Part shown: positions 57,148 through 64,000 of the stretch, piece after piece
How the letters are laid out: each line of letters starts with the position of its first letter
How positions within the stretch are numbered: the stretch's first letter is position 1
NCBI RefSeq assembly: GCF_030815855.1
Contig: NZ_JAUSXG010000001.1
Span: 5,332,001 to 5,396,000 of the forward strand
DNA length: 64,000 nt
DNA from: Variovorax paradoxus
GTDB taxonomy: Bacteria; Pseudomonadota; Gammaproteobacteria; Burkholderiales; Burkholderiaceae_C
Reading direction: 5' to 3'
Made by a program: the position numbers and the translations under genes
Notes under the pieces: model-generated
Seen by the model: only the letters and a program-made list of their open reading frames with translations
Databases searched by the model: none
What the model was told of the DNA's origin: nothing

Positions 57148-57282
57148 ATGAAACGCACTTACCAAGCATCCAAAGTCCGCCGCGCCCGTACCCACGGCTT
57201 TCTGGTCCGTATGAAGACCCGTGGCGGCCGTGCCGTCATCAACGCACGCCGCGCCAAGGGCCGCAAGCGCCTGGCCGTCTGA
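57148..57282 (+). CDS. rpmH: 50S ribosomal protein L34
   Basis: 44 aa, too short for most ORF cut-offs. [19 protein letters not shown] and RKRLAV at the end are diagnostic of L34; the protein is almost entirely basic. AGGAA lies upstream of ATG 57148. It starts the rpmH-rnpA-yidD-yidC-mnmE transcription unit. Confidence 0.98.
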   Translation: MKRTYQASKVRRARTHGFLVRMKTRGGRAVINARRAKGRKRLAV

Positions 57283-57368
57283 CGGCAGTTCCTCTGCCGT
57301 TGCCAGCAGCCGACCCGCCAGCGCCAGCTTCCTCAGCCAGTGCTTCTGGCGTGTCTGGCCCGGTTTCC

Positions 57369-57794
57369 ATGCAGCGGCTCAAGACCCGCGCGCAATTCCA
57401 GGCCGTCCTTGCAGGTGCCACTGTGGCGCGCACTGCTCATTTCGCATTGCATCGCTGCGCACTCGACTCCACGTCGAGCGCGCAGCCTTTGTTCGCGTCC
57501 GACGCAGTCTGGCTGGGCGCCATGGTGCCCAAGCGCTGGGCGCGCCGCGCGGTCACGCGCAACGCCATCAAGCGCCAGATCTATACCGTGAGCGCCGCGC
57601 CCGACGTCGGCCTGCCCCGTGCGGCGCACGTGGTGCGGCTGCGCGCGGGTTTTGACCGCAAGGAATTCGTGAGCGCGAGCTCCGACAAGCTCAAGGGCGC
57701 TGTTCGTGCCGAGCTCCAGCAACTGCTGGCGCGGGCGGCGCGCTCGCCGGCTCCCTCGTCTCCTTCTTCCCCGCCTTCCTTCTCCTCCTCATGA
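57369..57794 (+). CDS. rnpA: ribonuclease P protein component
   Basis: 141 aa from ATG 57369. MQRLKTRAQFQAVL at the N-terminus and the RNA-binding signature KRWARRAVTRNAIKR identify RnpA. It is the protein cofactor for tRNA 5' maturation. It ends in a Ser/Pro-rich tail (SPSSPPSFSSS). The stop overlaps the yidD start (ATGA, 57791-57794). Confidence 0.95.
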   Translation: MQRLKTRAQFQAVLAGATVARTAHFALHRCALDSTSSAQPLFASDAVWLGAMVPKRWARRAVTRNAIKRQIYTVSAAPDVGLPRAAHVVRLRAGFDRKEFVSASSDKLKGAVRAELQQLLARAARSPAPSSPSSPPSFSSS

Positions 57795-58078
57795 AACGCC
57801 TGCTGATCGGCCTCGTGAAGGGCTATCGCCTGCTGCTGAGCCCATGGCTCGGCCAGTCGTGCCGCTTCACGCCGAGCTGCTCGGTGTATTCGATCGAGGC
57901 GCTGGACGTGCACGGTGCGCTCAAGGGCAGCTATCTCACTCTGCACCGCATCGCGCGCTGCCAGCCCTGGTGCCGGGGCGGCCACGATCCGGTTCCACCG
58001 AAATCACAGCGTCGCACTGACAAGTCAGGCTCGCTGTTTTCGTCTCTTCTCTCCTCCGACAAGAAGTCTTCGTCATGA
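57791..58078 (+). CDS. yidD: membrane protein insertion efficiency factor
   Basis: 95 aa. GYRLLLSPWLGQSCRFTPSCSVYSIEA with the conserved Cys pair, and RCQPWCRGGHDPVP, are the YidD family pattern. It is a small membrane-associated helper of YidC. It overlaps both rnpA and yidC by 4 bp, so the three are coupled. Confidence 0.96.
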   Translation: MKRLLIGLVKGYRLLLSPWLGQSCRFTPSCSVYSIEALDVHGALKGSYLTLHRIARCQPWCRGGHDPVPPKSQRRTDKSGSLFSSLLSSDKKSSS

Positions 58079-59760
58079 ACGATATACGCCGCACGATCCT
58101 GTGGGTGATTTTTGGTTTCTCGCTGGTGTTGCTGTGGGACCAATGGCAGGTCTTCAACGGCAACAAGCCGACCTTCCTGCCGTCGAGCAAGCCGGCTGCC
58201 GTTGCAAGCGCACCGGCAGGCAGCACGCCGGCCGCCGGCAGCAGCGTGCCGACCGCGTCCACCGCCGGAGGCAACGCAGCCGCCGTGCCCACGCAAGCCG
58301 CGCCAGCCGCGCCGCGTGAGCAGGTCAGCGTGACCACCGACCTGTTCAAGGCGGTGATCGACAGCGAAGGCGCCACGGTCAACCACCTCGAACTGCTGAA
58401 GTACGAAGAGGCCGACCGCACCAAGCACGTGGTGCTGTTCGAGAACGGCTCGCCCGCAACGCGCTACGTGGCGCAAACCGGCCTGCTGAGCCAGACCGGC
58501 GAACCCTTCCCCAACCACCTGACCCCGATGACGCCGAAGGCCGGCCCGCGCGAAATGGCCGAAGGCCAGAACACGCTCGAAGTGAGCTTCGAAAGCGCAC
58601 CCGCGGGCGGCCTCAAGTACGTCAAGACCTACGTCTTCAAGCGCGGCGACTACACCATCAATGTGCGCCACGACGTCGTCAACGTGAGCGACCAGCCGCG
58701 CGACGCGCAGCTCTACATGCAGCTGCTGCGCCACGGCACGGTGGCAGCGGGCACGATGTTCGGCACCAACACCTTCACCGGCCCAGCGGCATACACCAAC
58801 GAGAAGAAGTTCCACAAGCTCGACTTCAAGGACATTGCCAAGGGCAAGATCGAGCCGCCGCCGCCCGCCAACGACGGCTGGATTGCGATGGTGCAGCATT
58901 ACTTCGTCTCGGCGTGGCTGCTCAAGGGCGACCCCGCCAGCGAACAGCTCAAGCGCGAATTCCGCGTGAAGGACCTGGGCGACAACCTCTTCACCGTCGC
59001 CATGGTGGCCACGCTGCCGAAAATCGCTCCGGGCCAGACCCAGGTGGTCAACAGCGTGCTGTTCGCCGGTCCCGAAGAAGAAAAGAAGCTCGAAGCCATT
59101 GCACCGGGCCTGGACCTGGTCAAGGACTACGGCATCTTCGCGATCATTTCCAAGCCGCTGTACTGGTTGCTGAACCAGCTGCACGGCATTCTCGGCAACT
59201 GGGGCTGGTCCATCGTGGCGCTCGTGGTGCTGCTGAAGGCGGCCTTCTACTGGCTCAACGCCAAGGCCTACGCCAGCATGGCCAAGATGAAGGCCATCAA
59301 CCCCAAGATCATGGAAATGCGCGAGCGGCTGAAGGACAAGCCGCAAGAAATGCAGCAGGAGATGATGCGCATCTACAAGACCGAGAAGGTCAATCCGATG
59401 GGCGGCTGCTTCCCGATCGTGATCCAGATCCCGGTGTTCATCGCGCTCTACTGGGTGCTCTTGTCGTCGGTCGAAATGCGCCACGCACCGTGGATCGGCT
59501 GGATCACCGACCTCTCGGCACCCGACCCCTGGTACATCCTGCCGATCGTGATGACGCTCACCTCGCTGTTCCAGACCTGGCTCAACCCGACGCCGCCCGA
59601 TCCGATGCAAGCCAAGCTGATGTGGATCATGCCGCTCGCGTTCAGCGTGATGTTCATCTTCTTCCCGGCCGGCCTGGTGCTGTACTGGATCACCAACAAC
59701 GTGCTGTCGATTGCGCAGCAGTGGTTCATCAACAAGCGGCTGGGCGTGCTGGGCAAGTAA
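58075..59760 (+). CDS. yidC: membrane protein insertase YidC
   Basis: 561 aa. TM1 (about 6-22), an Ala/Pro linker, the large periplasmic P1 domain (about 80-350), then five TM helices with the conserved PMGGCFPIVIQIPVFIALYWVL region and the hydrophilic-groove Arg in the first of them. It inserts and folds inner-membrane proteins, alone or with SecYEG. A terminator follows at 59786. Confidence 0.98.
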   Translation: MNDIRRTILWVIFGFSLVLLWDQWQVFNGNKPTFLPSSKPAAVASAPAGSTPAAGSSVPTASTAGGNAAAVPTQAAPAAPREQVSVTTDLFKAVIDSEGATVNHLELLKYEEADRTKHVVLFENGSPATRYVAQTGLLSQTGEPFPNHLTPMTPKAGPREMAEGQNTLEVSFESAPAGGLKYVKTYVFKRGDYTINVRHDVVNVSDQPRDAQLYMQLLRHGTVAAGTMFGTNTFTGPAAYTNEKKFHKLDFKDIAKGKIEPPPPANDGWIAMVQHYFVSAWLLKGDPASEQLKREFRVKDLGDNLFTVAMVATLPKIAPGQTQVVNSVLFAGPEEEKKLEAIAPGLDLVKDYGIFAIISKPLYWLLNQLHGILGNWGWSIVALVVLLKAAFYWLNAKAYASMAKMKAINPKIMEMRERLKDKPQEMQQEMMRIYKTEKVNPMGGCFPIVIQIPVFIALYWVLLSSVEMRHAPWIGWITDLSAPDPWYILPIVMTLTSLFQTWLNPTPPDPMQAKLMWIMPLAFSVMFIFFPAGLVLYWITNNVLSIAQQWFINKRLGVLGK

Positions 59761-59785
59761 GCCGCACGGCCTCCGCCACCCATGC

Positions 59786-59817
59786 AAAGGGCCGCATCCG
59801 CGGCCCTTTTCCTTTTT
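59786..59817 (+). terminator. rho-independent terminator after yidC
   Basis: AAAGGGCCGC (59786-59795), a 4-nt loop, GCGGCCCTTTT (59800-59810), then a CC-interrupted T-run. It would reduce read-through from yidC into mnmE, 20 bp downstream. Confidence 0.85.
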
Positions 59818-59837
59818 GCTGAAAGAATCGCGCTTCC

Positions 59838-61253
59838 ATGACATTCGCCCGCACCACCGATCCCATCGTCGCCATCGCCACCGCCTCGGGGCGCGGGGCG
59901 GTGGGCATCGTGCGCGTCTCGGGTGCGCGGCTTGCGCCGCTGATCGAGGCGCTCTGCGGCCGGTCGCTGAAGCCGCGCGAAGCCACTTATCTCCCCTTCC
60001 GCGATGCGGCCGGCGAGCCGGTCGACCATGGCCTGGCGATTCACTTTCCCTCGCCGCATTCGTTCACCGGCGAAGACGTGCTCGAGTTGCAGGCCCATGG
60101 CGGAACGGTCGTGCTGCAGTTGCTGCTGGCGCGTTGCCTCGAAGCCGCCGCAGAGCCCGATCCGGTCACCGGCCGGCCGCGACTGTCCGGCCTGCGCGTG
60201 GCCGAGCCGGGCGAGTTCAGCCAGCGCGCCTTTCTCAACGGCAAGATCGACCTGGCCCAGGCCGAGGCCATCGCCGACCTGATCGACGCCAGCACCGAGG
60301 CGGCCGCGCGGAGCGCCGGGCGCTCGCTTTCGGGGGCCTTCTCGCGCGAGATCCATACGCTGCGCGACGCGCTGATTCATCTGCGCATGCTGGTCGAGGC
60401 GACGCTCGACTTTCCCGAAGAGGAAATCGACTTTCTCCAAAAGGCCGATGCCACCGGGCAGCTCGCGAGGCTGCAGGCGCAACTGGCGGCAGTGCAGCAG
60501 CGCGCAAAACAGGGCGCGCTGCTGCGCGAAGGCATCAAGGTCGTCATTGCGGGCCAGCCCAATGCAGGCAAAAGTTCGCTGCTCAACGCGCTGGCCGGCG
60601 CCGAGCTGGCCATCGTGAGCGCGGTGGCGGGCACGACGCGCGACGTCGTTTCGCAGACCATCCAGATCCACGGCGTGCCGCTGCATGTGGCCGACACCGC
60701 GGGCCTGCGCGACAGCAGCGACGAGGTCGAGCAGATCGGCGTGGCGCGCGCGTGGGGCCAGATCGAGAGCGCCGACGCCGTGCTGTTCTTGCACGACCTG
60801 ACGCGTGCGGGCTTGCCTGACTACGCCGCAGCCGACGCAGAGATCCTGCGCAGCCTGCGGCAGAAGCTGCCTGCGAGCGTGCCGGTGCTCGACGTCTGGA
60901 ACAAGCAGGACGCCGCACCGATGGGCAGCGCGGGCGCGGCCCAGGGCATTGCCTTGTCCGCCAAGACCGGCCTCGGCATCGAAGCGCTGCGCGAGCAGCT
61001 GCTGGCCATGGCGGGCTGGCAGTCGGTGCCGGAGGGCGTTTACCTGGCGCGGGCGCGCCACGTGCAGGCGCTGGGCCGCGTCGAAACCCACCTGGAGTTG
61101 GCTGCAAGCCACTTGGCTGCCCAAGCCCAGTTGCTCGATCTGCTGGCCGAGGAGTTGCGTCTCGCGCAGAACGCACTGAACGAAATCACCGGCGAATTTG
61201 GCGCCGACGACCTGCTGGGGGTCATCTTTTCGCGCTTCTGCATCGGTAAATAG
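59838..61253 (+). CDS. mnmE: tRNA modification GTPase MnmE
   Basis: 471 aa. An N-terminal formyl-THF-binding domain ([31 protein letters not shown]) and a helical domain enclose a G domain with [14 protein letters not shown], the G2/G3 region [13 protein letters not shown] and WNKQD. The C-terminal CIGK Cys is present. With MnmG (not in the window) it modifies U34 of certain tRNAs. Confidence 0.98.
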   Translation: MTFARTTDPIVAIATASGRGAVGIVRVSGARLAPLIEALCGRSLKPREATYLPFRDAAGEPVDHGLAIHFPSPHSFTGEDVLELQAHGGTVVLQLLLARCLEAAAEPDPVTGRPRLSGLRVAEPGEFSQRAFLNGKIDLAQAEAIADLIDASTEAAARSAGRSLSGAFSREIHTLRDALIHLRMLVEATLDFPEEEIDFLQKADATGQLARLQAQLAAVQQRAKQGALLREGIKVVIAGQPNAGKSSLLNALAGAELAIVSAVAGTTRDVVSQTIQIHGVPLHVADTAGLRDSSDEVEQIGVARAWGQIESADAVLFLHDLTRAGLPDYAAADAEILRSLRQKLPASVPVLDVWNKQDAAPMGSAGAAQGIALSAKTGLGIEALREQLLAMAGWQSVPEGVYLARARHVQALGRVETHLELAASHLAAQAQLLDLLAEELRLAQNALNEITGEFGADDLLGVIFSRFCIGK

Positions 61254-61343
61254 CGACAGCCGCAACGAAAAACGTAAAGAGTTGTAGCCGAAAGGCGCGG
61301 CCTTCGCGGATACTTCTGCACCGATGCGGGGGTTGAGAAAAGC

Positions 61344-61805
61344 ATGTCCATCCAGAACCTGAGCCGCGCCATCGCGGACAACAACAGCAACGACGCGTTC
61401 GCGTTGACGCTCAACGTACAGCAGTGGGAAACGCTGGCGGGCTACCTGCAGCCGATCGATACCGGCGTGGGCGACGTTCTCATCGAGCAAGGCACGCACG
61501 ACCGTTCGGTGTATTTCCTCGAGGGCGGCGCGATCAGCGTCCATCGCGTGAGCAGCAAGGAACAGATGAAGCTCGCCGTGCTCATGCCCGGATCGGTCGT
61601 GGGCGAAGGCTCTTTCTTTTCGCGCGAACCGCATTCGGCCAACGTGGTGGTCACCGGCGCGGGCCGCGTATGGCGCCTCACGGCGATCCGGTTCGCCGAA
61701 ATGTCGAATCGCCAACCCAACCTCGCGCTCGAAATCGCCATGGGGCTCGGTGCCGTGATCGCCAAGCGCATGGCGCACCGCTCCAAGCGCGTCGCGGTGA
61801 CCTGA
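61344..61805 (+). CDS. cyclic nucleotide-binding domain protein
   Basis: 153 aa, a single CNB/cupin-like domain (about 20-140) with VYFLEGGAISV and GEGSFFSREPHSANVVV, the phosphate-binding cassette region. There is no helix-turn-helix, so it is not a complete Crp-type regulator. It may sense a nucleotide or regulate a partner. It follows mnmE by 90 bp without an obvious terminator. Confidence 0.8.
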   Translation: MSIQNLSRAIADNNSNDAFALTLNVQQWETLAGYLQPIDTGVGDVLIEQGTHDRSVYFLEGGAISVHRVSSKEQMKLAVLMPGSVVGEGSFFSREPHSANVVVTGAGRVWRLTAIRFAEMSNRQPNLALEIAMGLGAVIAKRMAHRSKRVAVT

Positions 61806-61893
61806 GCATCGAACTCTCAGCTCCGCATTCGGGCCCGGACGGCTCTTCGCAGCCAGTTTTTTCTTTGAAATCGTTCCCTAGAAGTCAGTCGTC

Positions 61894-62865
61894 ATGGCCT
61901 TGATCTGTCCGGTATGCAGCACGGAGAACCGCGAGGGCGCGAATTTCTGCAGGAGTTGCGGCGGCAAGCTGCCGTCCGCAGCACCCACACCCTCGCCTGC
62001 GCCGATGGCGCCGCCTCCAGCCCCCGACAGCCGGTCGGACCGCGAATGGGCCGCTACGGCGCCCGCGCAATTGCGCGCACCCACCATTCCCGGCGGGCTT
62101 TTCGACGGCAGTTTGCCGATCGCTTCTCAAGCCGCCTACATGCATGCCGGCTCGCTGGCCGATGAGAAGACCGTCATCGTCGGAACGGGCGGTTCGAAGC
62201 GGCCACCCTCGCCGCCGCGTGAACCCCGGGCCAAGAAAGCCTCCAGGCCCAGGACGCCGCGGCCCGCCGGGGCCGAGGTTCGGAAGCCGCCGCGCTTGCG
62301 CGGCATCCTGCTTTGGCTGGTGTTGTTGGCGGTGGGGCTGCTCATGATCGCCGCCGGGTGGTACGGGTACGGAACGGACAAGCCGAGCGCGCAGGCCAAA
62401 GTGACGGCACCCGCTGCACCTGCGGGGCCGGCCATTGCGCCACCTGCCTTGACCGAGGCTTCGGGAGCGGCGGCGCCGGCGCCGGAACATCCGCCCGCAG
62501 AGCCGCCGGCGGCGGAACCAACGCTCGTTGCTCCGGCGCCGGCCGCATCGGCCGCCGCGGCGAGTCCGAAGCCGCTGTCCGCCGCCGCTGCGGCCAAGTC
62601 GCGCAAGGCGGCGGCAGCGGCCCCGCCGCAACCCGGCGCGCCCGAGGCTGCACCGGCAGTGGCCCCCGCGCCCGCCCCGACGCCCGCGGCGGCGGGGCCG
62701 GCCGATCCGCAGTCCATCTGCGGCGACCGCAACTTCATCGCGAAGGCCCAGTGCATGGCCGCGCAGTGCCTCAAGCCCGAATTCAAGACGCATGCGCAAT
62801 GCGAGGCGGTGCGCCGGCAGCAACGCATCGAAGAAGAAAAGCGCAATCCCACGCTGGTCAACTGA
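61894..62865 (+). CDS. zinc-ribbon single-TM protein with Ala/Pro-rich linkers
   Basis: 323 aa, function unknown. The N-terminal zinc ribbon has CPVC and CRSCGG (about residues 5-24). A Pro/Ala-rich cytoplasmic segment precedes one TM helix (about 135-160, GILLWLVLLAVGLLMIAAGWYG). A long Ala/Pro/Lys linker and a conserved Cys-containing C-terminus (ICGDRNFIAKAQCMAAQC...HAQC) follow. The layout suggests a sensor or scaffold crossing the inner membrane. Confidence 0.75.
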   Translation: MALICPVCSTENREGANFCRSCGGKLPSAAPTPSPAPMAPPPAPDSRSDREWAATAPAQLRAPTIPGGLFDGSLPIASQAAYMHAGSLADEKTVIVGTGGSKRPPSPPREPRAKKASRPRTPRPAGAEVRKPPRLRGILLWLVLLAVGLLMIAAGWYGYGTDKPSAQAKVTAPAAPAGPAIAPPALTEASGAAAPAPEHPPAEPPAAEPTLVAPAPAASAAAASPKPLSAAAAAKSRKAAAAAPPQPGAPEAAPAVAPAPAPTPAAAGPADPQSICGDRNFIAKAQCMAAQCLKPEFKTHAQCEAVRRQQRIEEEKRNPTLVN

Positions 62866-62906
62866 TTCGTCCCCCAGGGGCTACCGCCGCTCCCAGCCAG
62901 GGACGT

Positions 62907-64000
62907 CTAACCTTTTTGCAGGCGCTCGATGGCCACGGCCAAGGCGGCCGGCTTGCCTGACAGCACCAGGGTGTCGCCATCTGTCAGCACCGTATCGTCG
63001 GCAGGTTCCTGGGGCTGGCCATCGTGGCGCCGCAGGCTGGCGACGCGCACATTCAATGTTTCCAGCGCCAGCCGCGCCAGGGTTTGGCCGACGGCGCGGG
63101 CGCCGGGGGTGAGCGTGAAGGTGTTGAGCCGCTCGTGATCGAGCTCGTCGGCGTTGTCGTCGTCGGCACCGTGGAAGTAGCCGCGCAGCAGGTTGTAGCG
63201 CGCGTCGCGCTGGTCCTGCACCACGCGGATCACGCGCCGCATGGGCACGCCGACGAGCGCGAGCGCGTGGCTCGCGAGCATCAGCGAACCCTCGATGGCC
63301 TCGGGCACCACCTCGGTCGCGCCGGCCGCCTGCAGTTTCTCGAGGTCGTGGTCGTCCTGCGTGCGCACGATCACCGGCACCTGCGGCGCGTGGGCGCGGG
63401 TGTTGGCCAGCACTTTCATGGCGCCCGGCACGTCGAGGTAGGTCACGACCACGGCGCTGGCGCGGGCCAGGCCGGCCGCCATCAGCGCCTGCAGCCGCGC
63501 CGCATCGCCGAACACCACCGAATCGCCGGCCGCGGCGGCCTGGCGCACCCGGTCGGGGTCGAGGTCGAGCGCCATGTAGGGAATGCCTTCGCGCTCCAGG
63601 ATGCGCGCCAGGTTCTGGCCGCAGCGCCCGTAGCCGCAGATGATCACGTGCTTCGCGGTATTGATGGTCTTGCGCGCGATGCTTGTCATCTGCAGCGACT
63701 GCTGGAGCCAGTCGCTCGCCACCAGCTTGCGCACGATGGCGTTGGTGTACATGACGATGAACGGGGTGGCGAGCATCGACAGCACCATCGAGGCCAGCAC
63801 CGGGTTGGCCAGCCACGGCGGCAGCAGGCTCCGCTCCTGCGCCAGCGTCAGCAGCACGAAGCCGAATTCGCCGGCCTGCGCCAGGTAGAGGCCGGTGCGC
63901 AGCGACACGCCCGAGGTGGCGCCCAGCACCCGCGCCAGCACGGTGACCAGCGCCAGCTTGAACGCCAGCGGCAGCACCAGCAGCACGGCGACGAGCGCCC
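62907..64000 (-). CDS. Kef-type cation:proton antiporter with RCK domain (partial)
   Basis: The 5' part lies beyond the right edge of the window. The visible C-terminal 364 residues include the last TM helices with QAGEFGFVLLTLA, typical of CPA2 exchangers. A TrkA-N nucleotide-binding domain follows (VIICGYGRCGQNLARIL, GxGxxG), then a TrkA-C domain (about the last 80 residues). It probably exchanges K+ or Na+ for H+, gated by NAD(H) or glutathione adducts as in KefB/KefC. Confidence 0.9.
   Translation of the reverse strand, partial: ALVAVLLVLPLAFKLALVTVLARVLGATSGVSLRTGLYLAQAGEFGFVLLTLAQERSLLPPWLANPVLASMVLSMLATPFIVMYTNAIVRKLVASDWLQQSLQMTSIARKTINTAKHVIICGYGRCGQNLARILEREGIPYMALDLDPDRVRQAAAAGDSVVFGDAARLQALMAAGLARASAVVVTYLDVPGAMKVLANTRAHAPQVPVIVRTQDDHDLEKLQAAGATEVVPEAIEGSLMLASHALALVGVPMRRVIRVVQDQRDARYNLLRGYFHGADDDNADELDHERLNTFTLTPGARAVGQTLARLALETLNVRVASLRRHDGQPQEPADDTVLTDGDTLVLSGKPAALAVAIERLQKG

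Overview
This high-GC window looks like a piece of a betaproteobacterial chromosome from the Comamonadaceae, most likely Variovorax or a close relative. The signs are the gyrB-dnaN-dnaA // rpmH-rnpA-yidD-yidC-mnmE order, a CreBC/CreD system, an aerobic cobalamin cluster with a CobN/ChlI/ChlD chelatase, a PHA phasin of the Burkholderiales type and PagL. The genus is inferred from gene order and protein style, not from a database match.

Layout. 1-5 kb: the end of a ketoacyl synthase, a GNAT acetyltransferase, and a copper module (copA divergent from copZ-cueR), then a TerB/DUF697-like protein. A 0.5 kb gene-free stretch with two perfect DnaA boxes separates these from creBC. 5-18 kb: creB-creC, an unknown membrane-anchored protein, a class A PBP, creD, and, divergent from creD behind a perfect Cre tag, a four-gene cell-envelope module: a VIT/vWA protein with a PEP-CTERM-like tail, an exosortase, an EpsI-like partner and a monofunctional glycosyltransferase. 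A GNAT gene is coupled to its end. 18-29 kb: accessory envelope and metabolic genes (pirin, flavodoxin-like reductase, Spy-like protein, endonuclease/phosphatase, ClsB, an MprF-like flippase domain, PagL, phasin, metallophosphoesterase, two paralogous secreted proteins). 29-34.5 kb: lower-GC DNA leading to a 1322-aa ESPR autotransporter and an OmpA-like lipoprotein.

34.6-51.3 kb: an aerobic cobalamin operon on the minus strand, headed by a cobalamin riboswitch (51085-51316). Its order is cobB, cobW, cobN, chlI, chlD, cobG, cobH, cobI, cobJ, (cobK, inverted), cobL, cobE, cobM, cbiM, cobF. CobG, CobF and CobN mark the oxygen-dependent route from precorrin-2 to the cobalt-loaded a,c-diamide. cobA and the late adenosylation and nucleotide-loop genes are not in the window. 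chlI carries an apparent +1 frameshift near its 5' end.

51.5-62.9 kb: the replication and ribosome-biogenesis core. gyrB, dnaN and dnaA run leftward, the dnaA-rpmH gap with DnaA boxes is the conventional oriC candidate, and rpmH, rnpA, yidD, yidC and mnmE run rightward. These are followed by a cyclic-nucleotide-binding protein and a zinc-ribbon membrane protein. The right edge cuts a Kef-type antiporter.

The most distinctive point is the link between CreBC control and a dedicated exosortase module that also contains a peptidoglycan glycosyltransferase. Next come the inverted, doubly overlapping cobK, the chlI frameshift, and the origin-like DNA 50 kb from dnaA.
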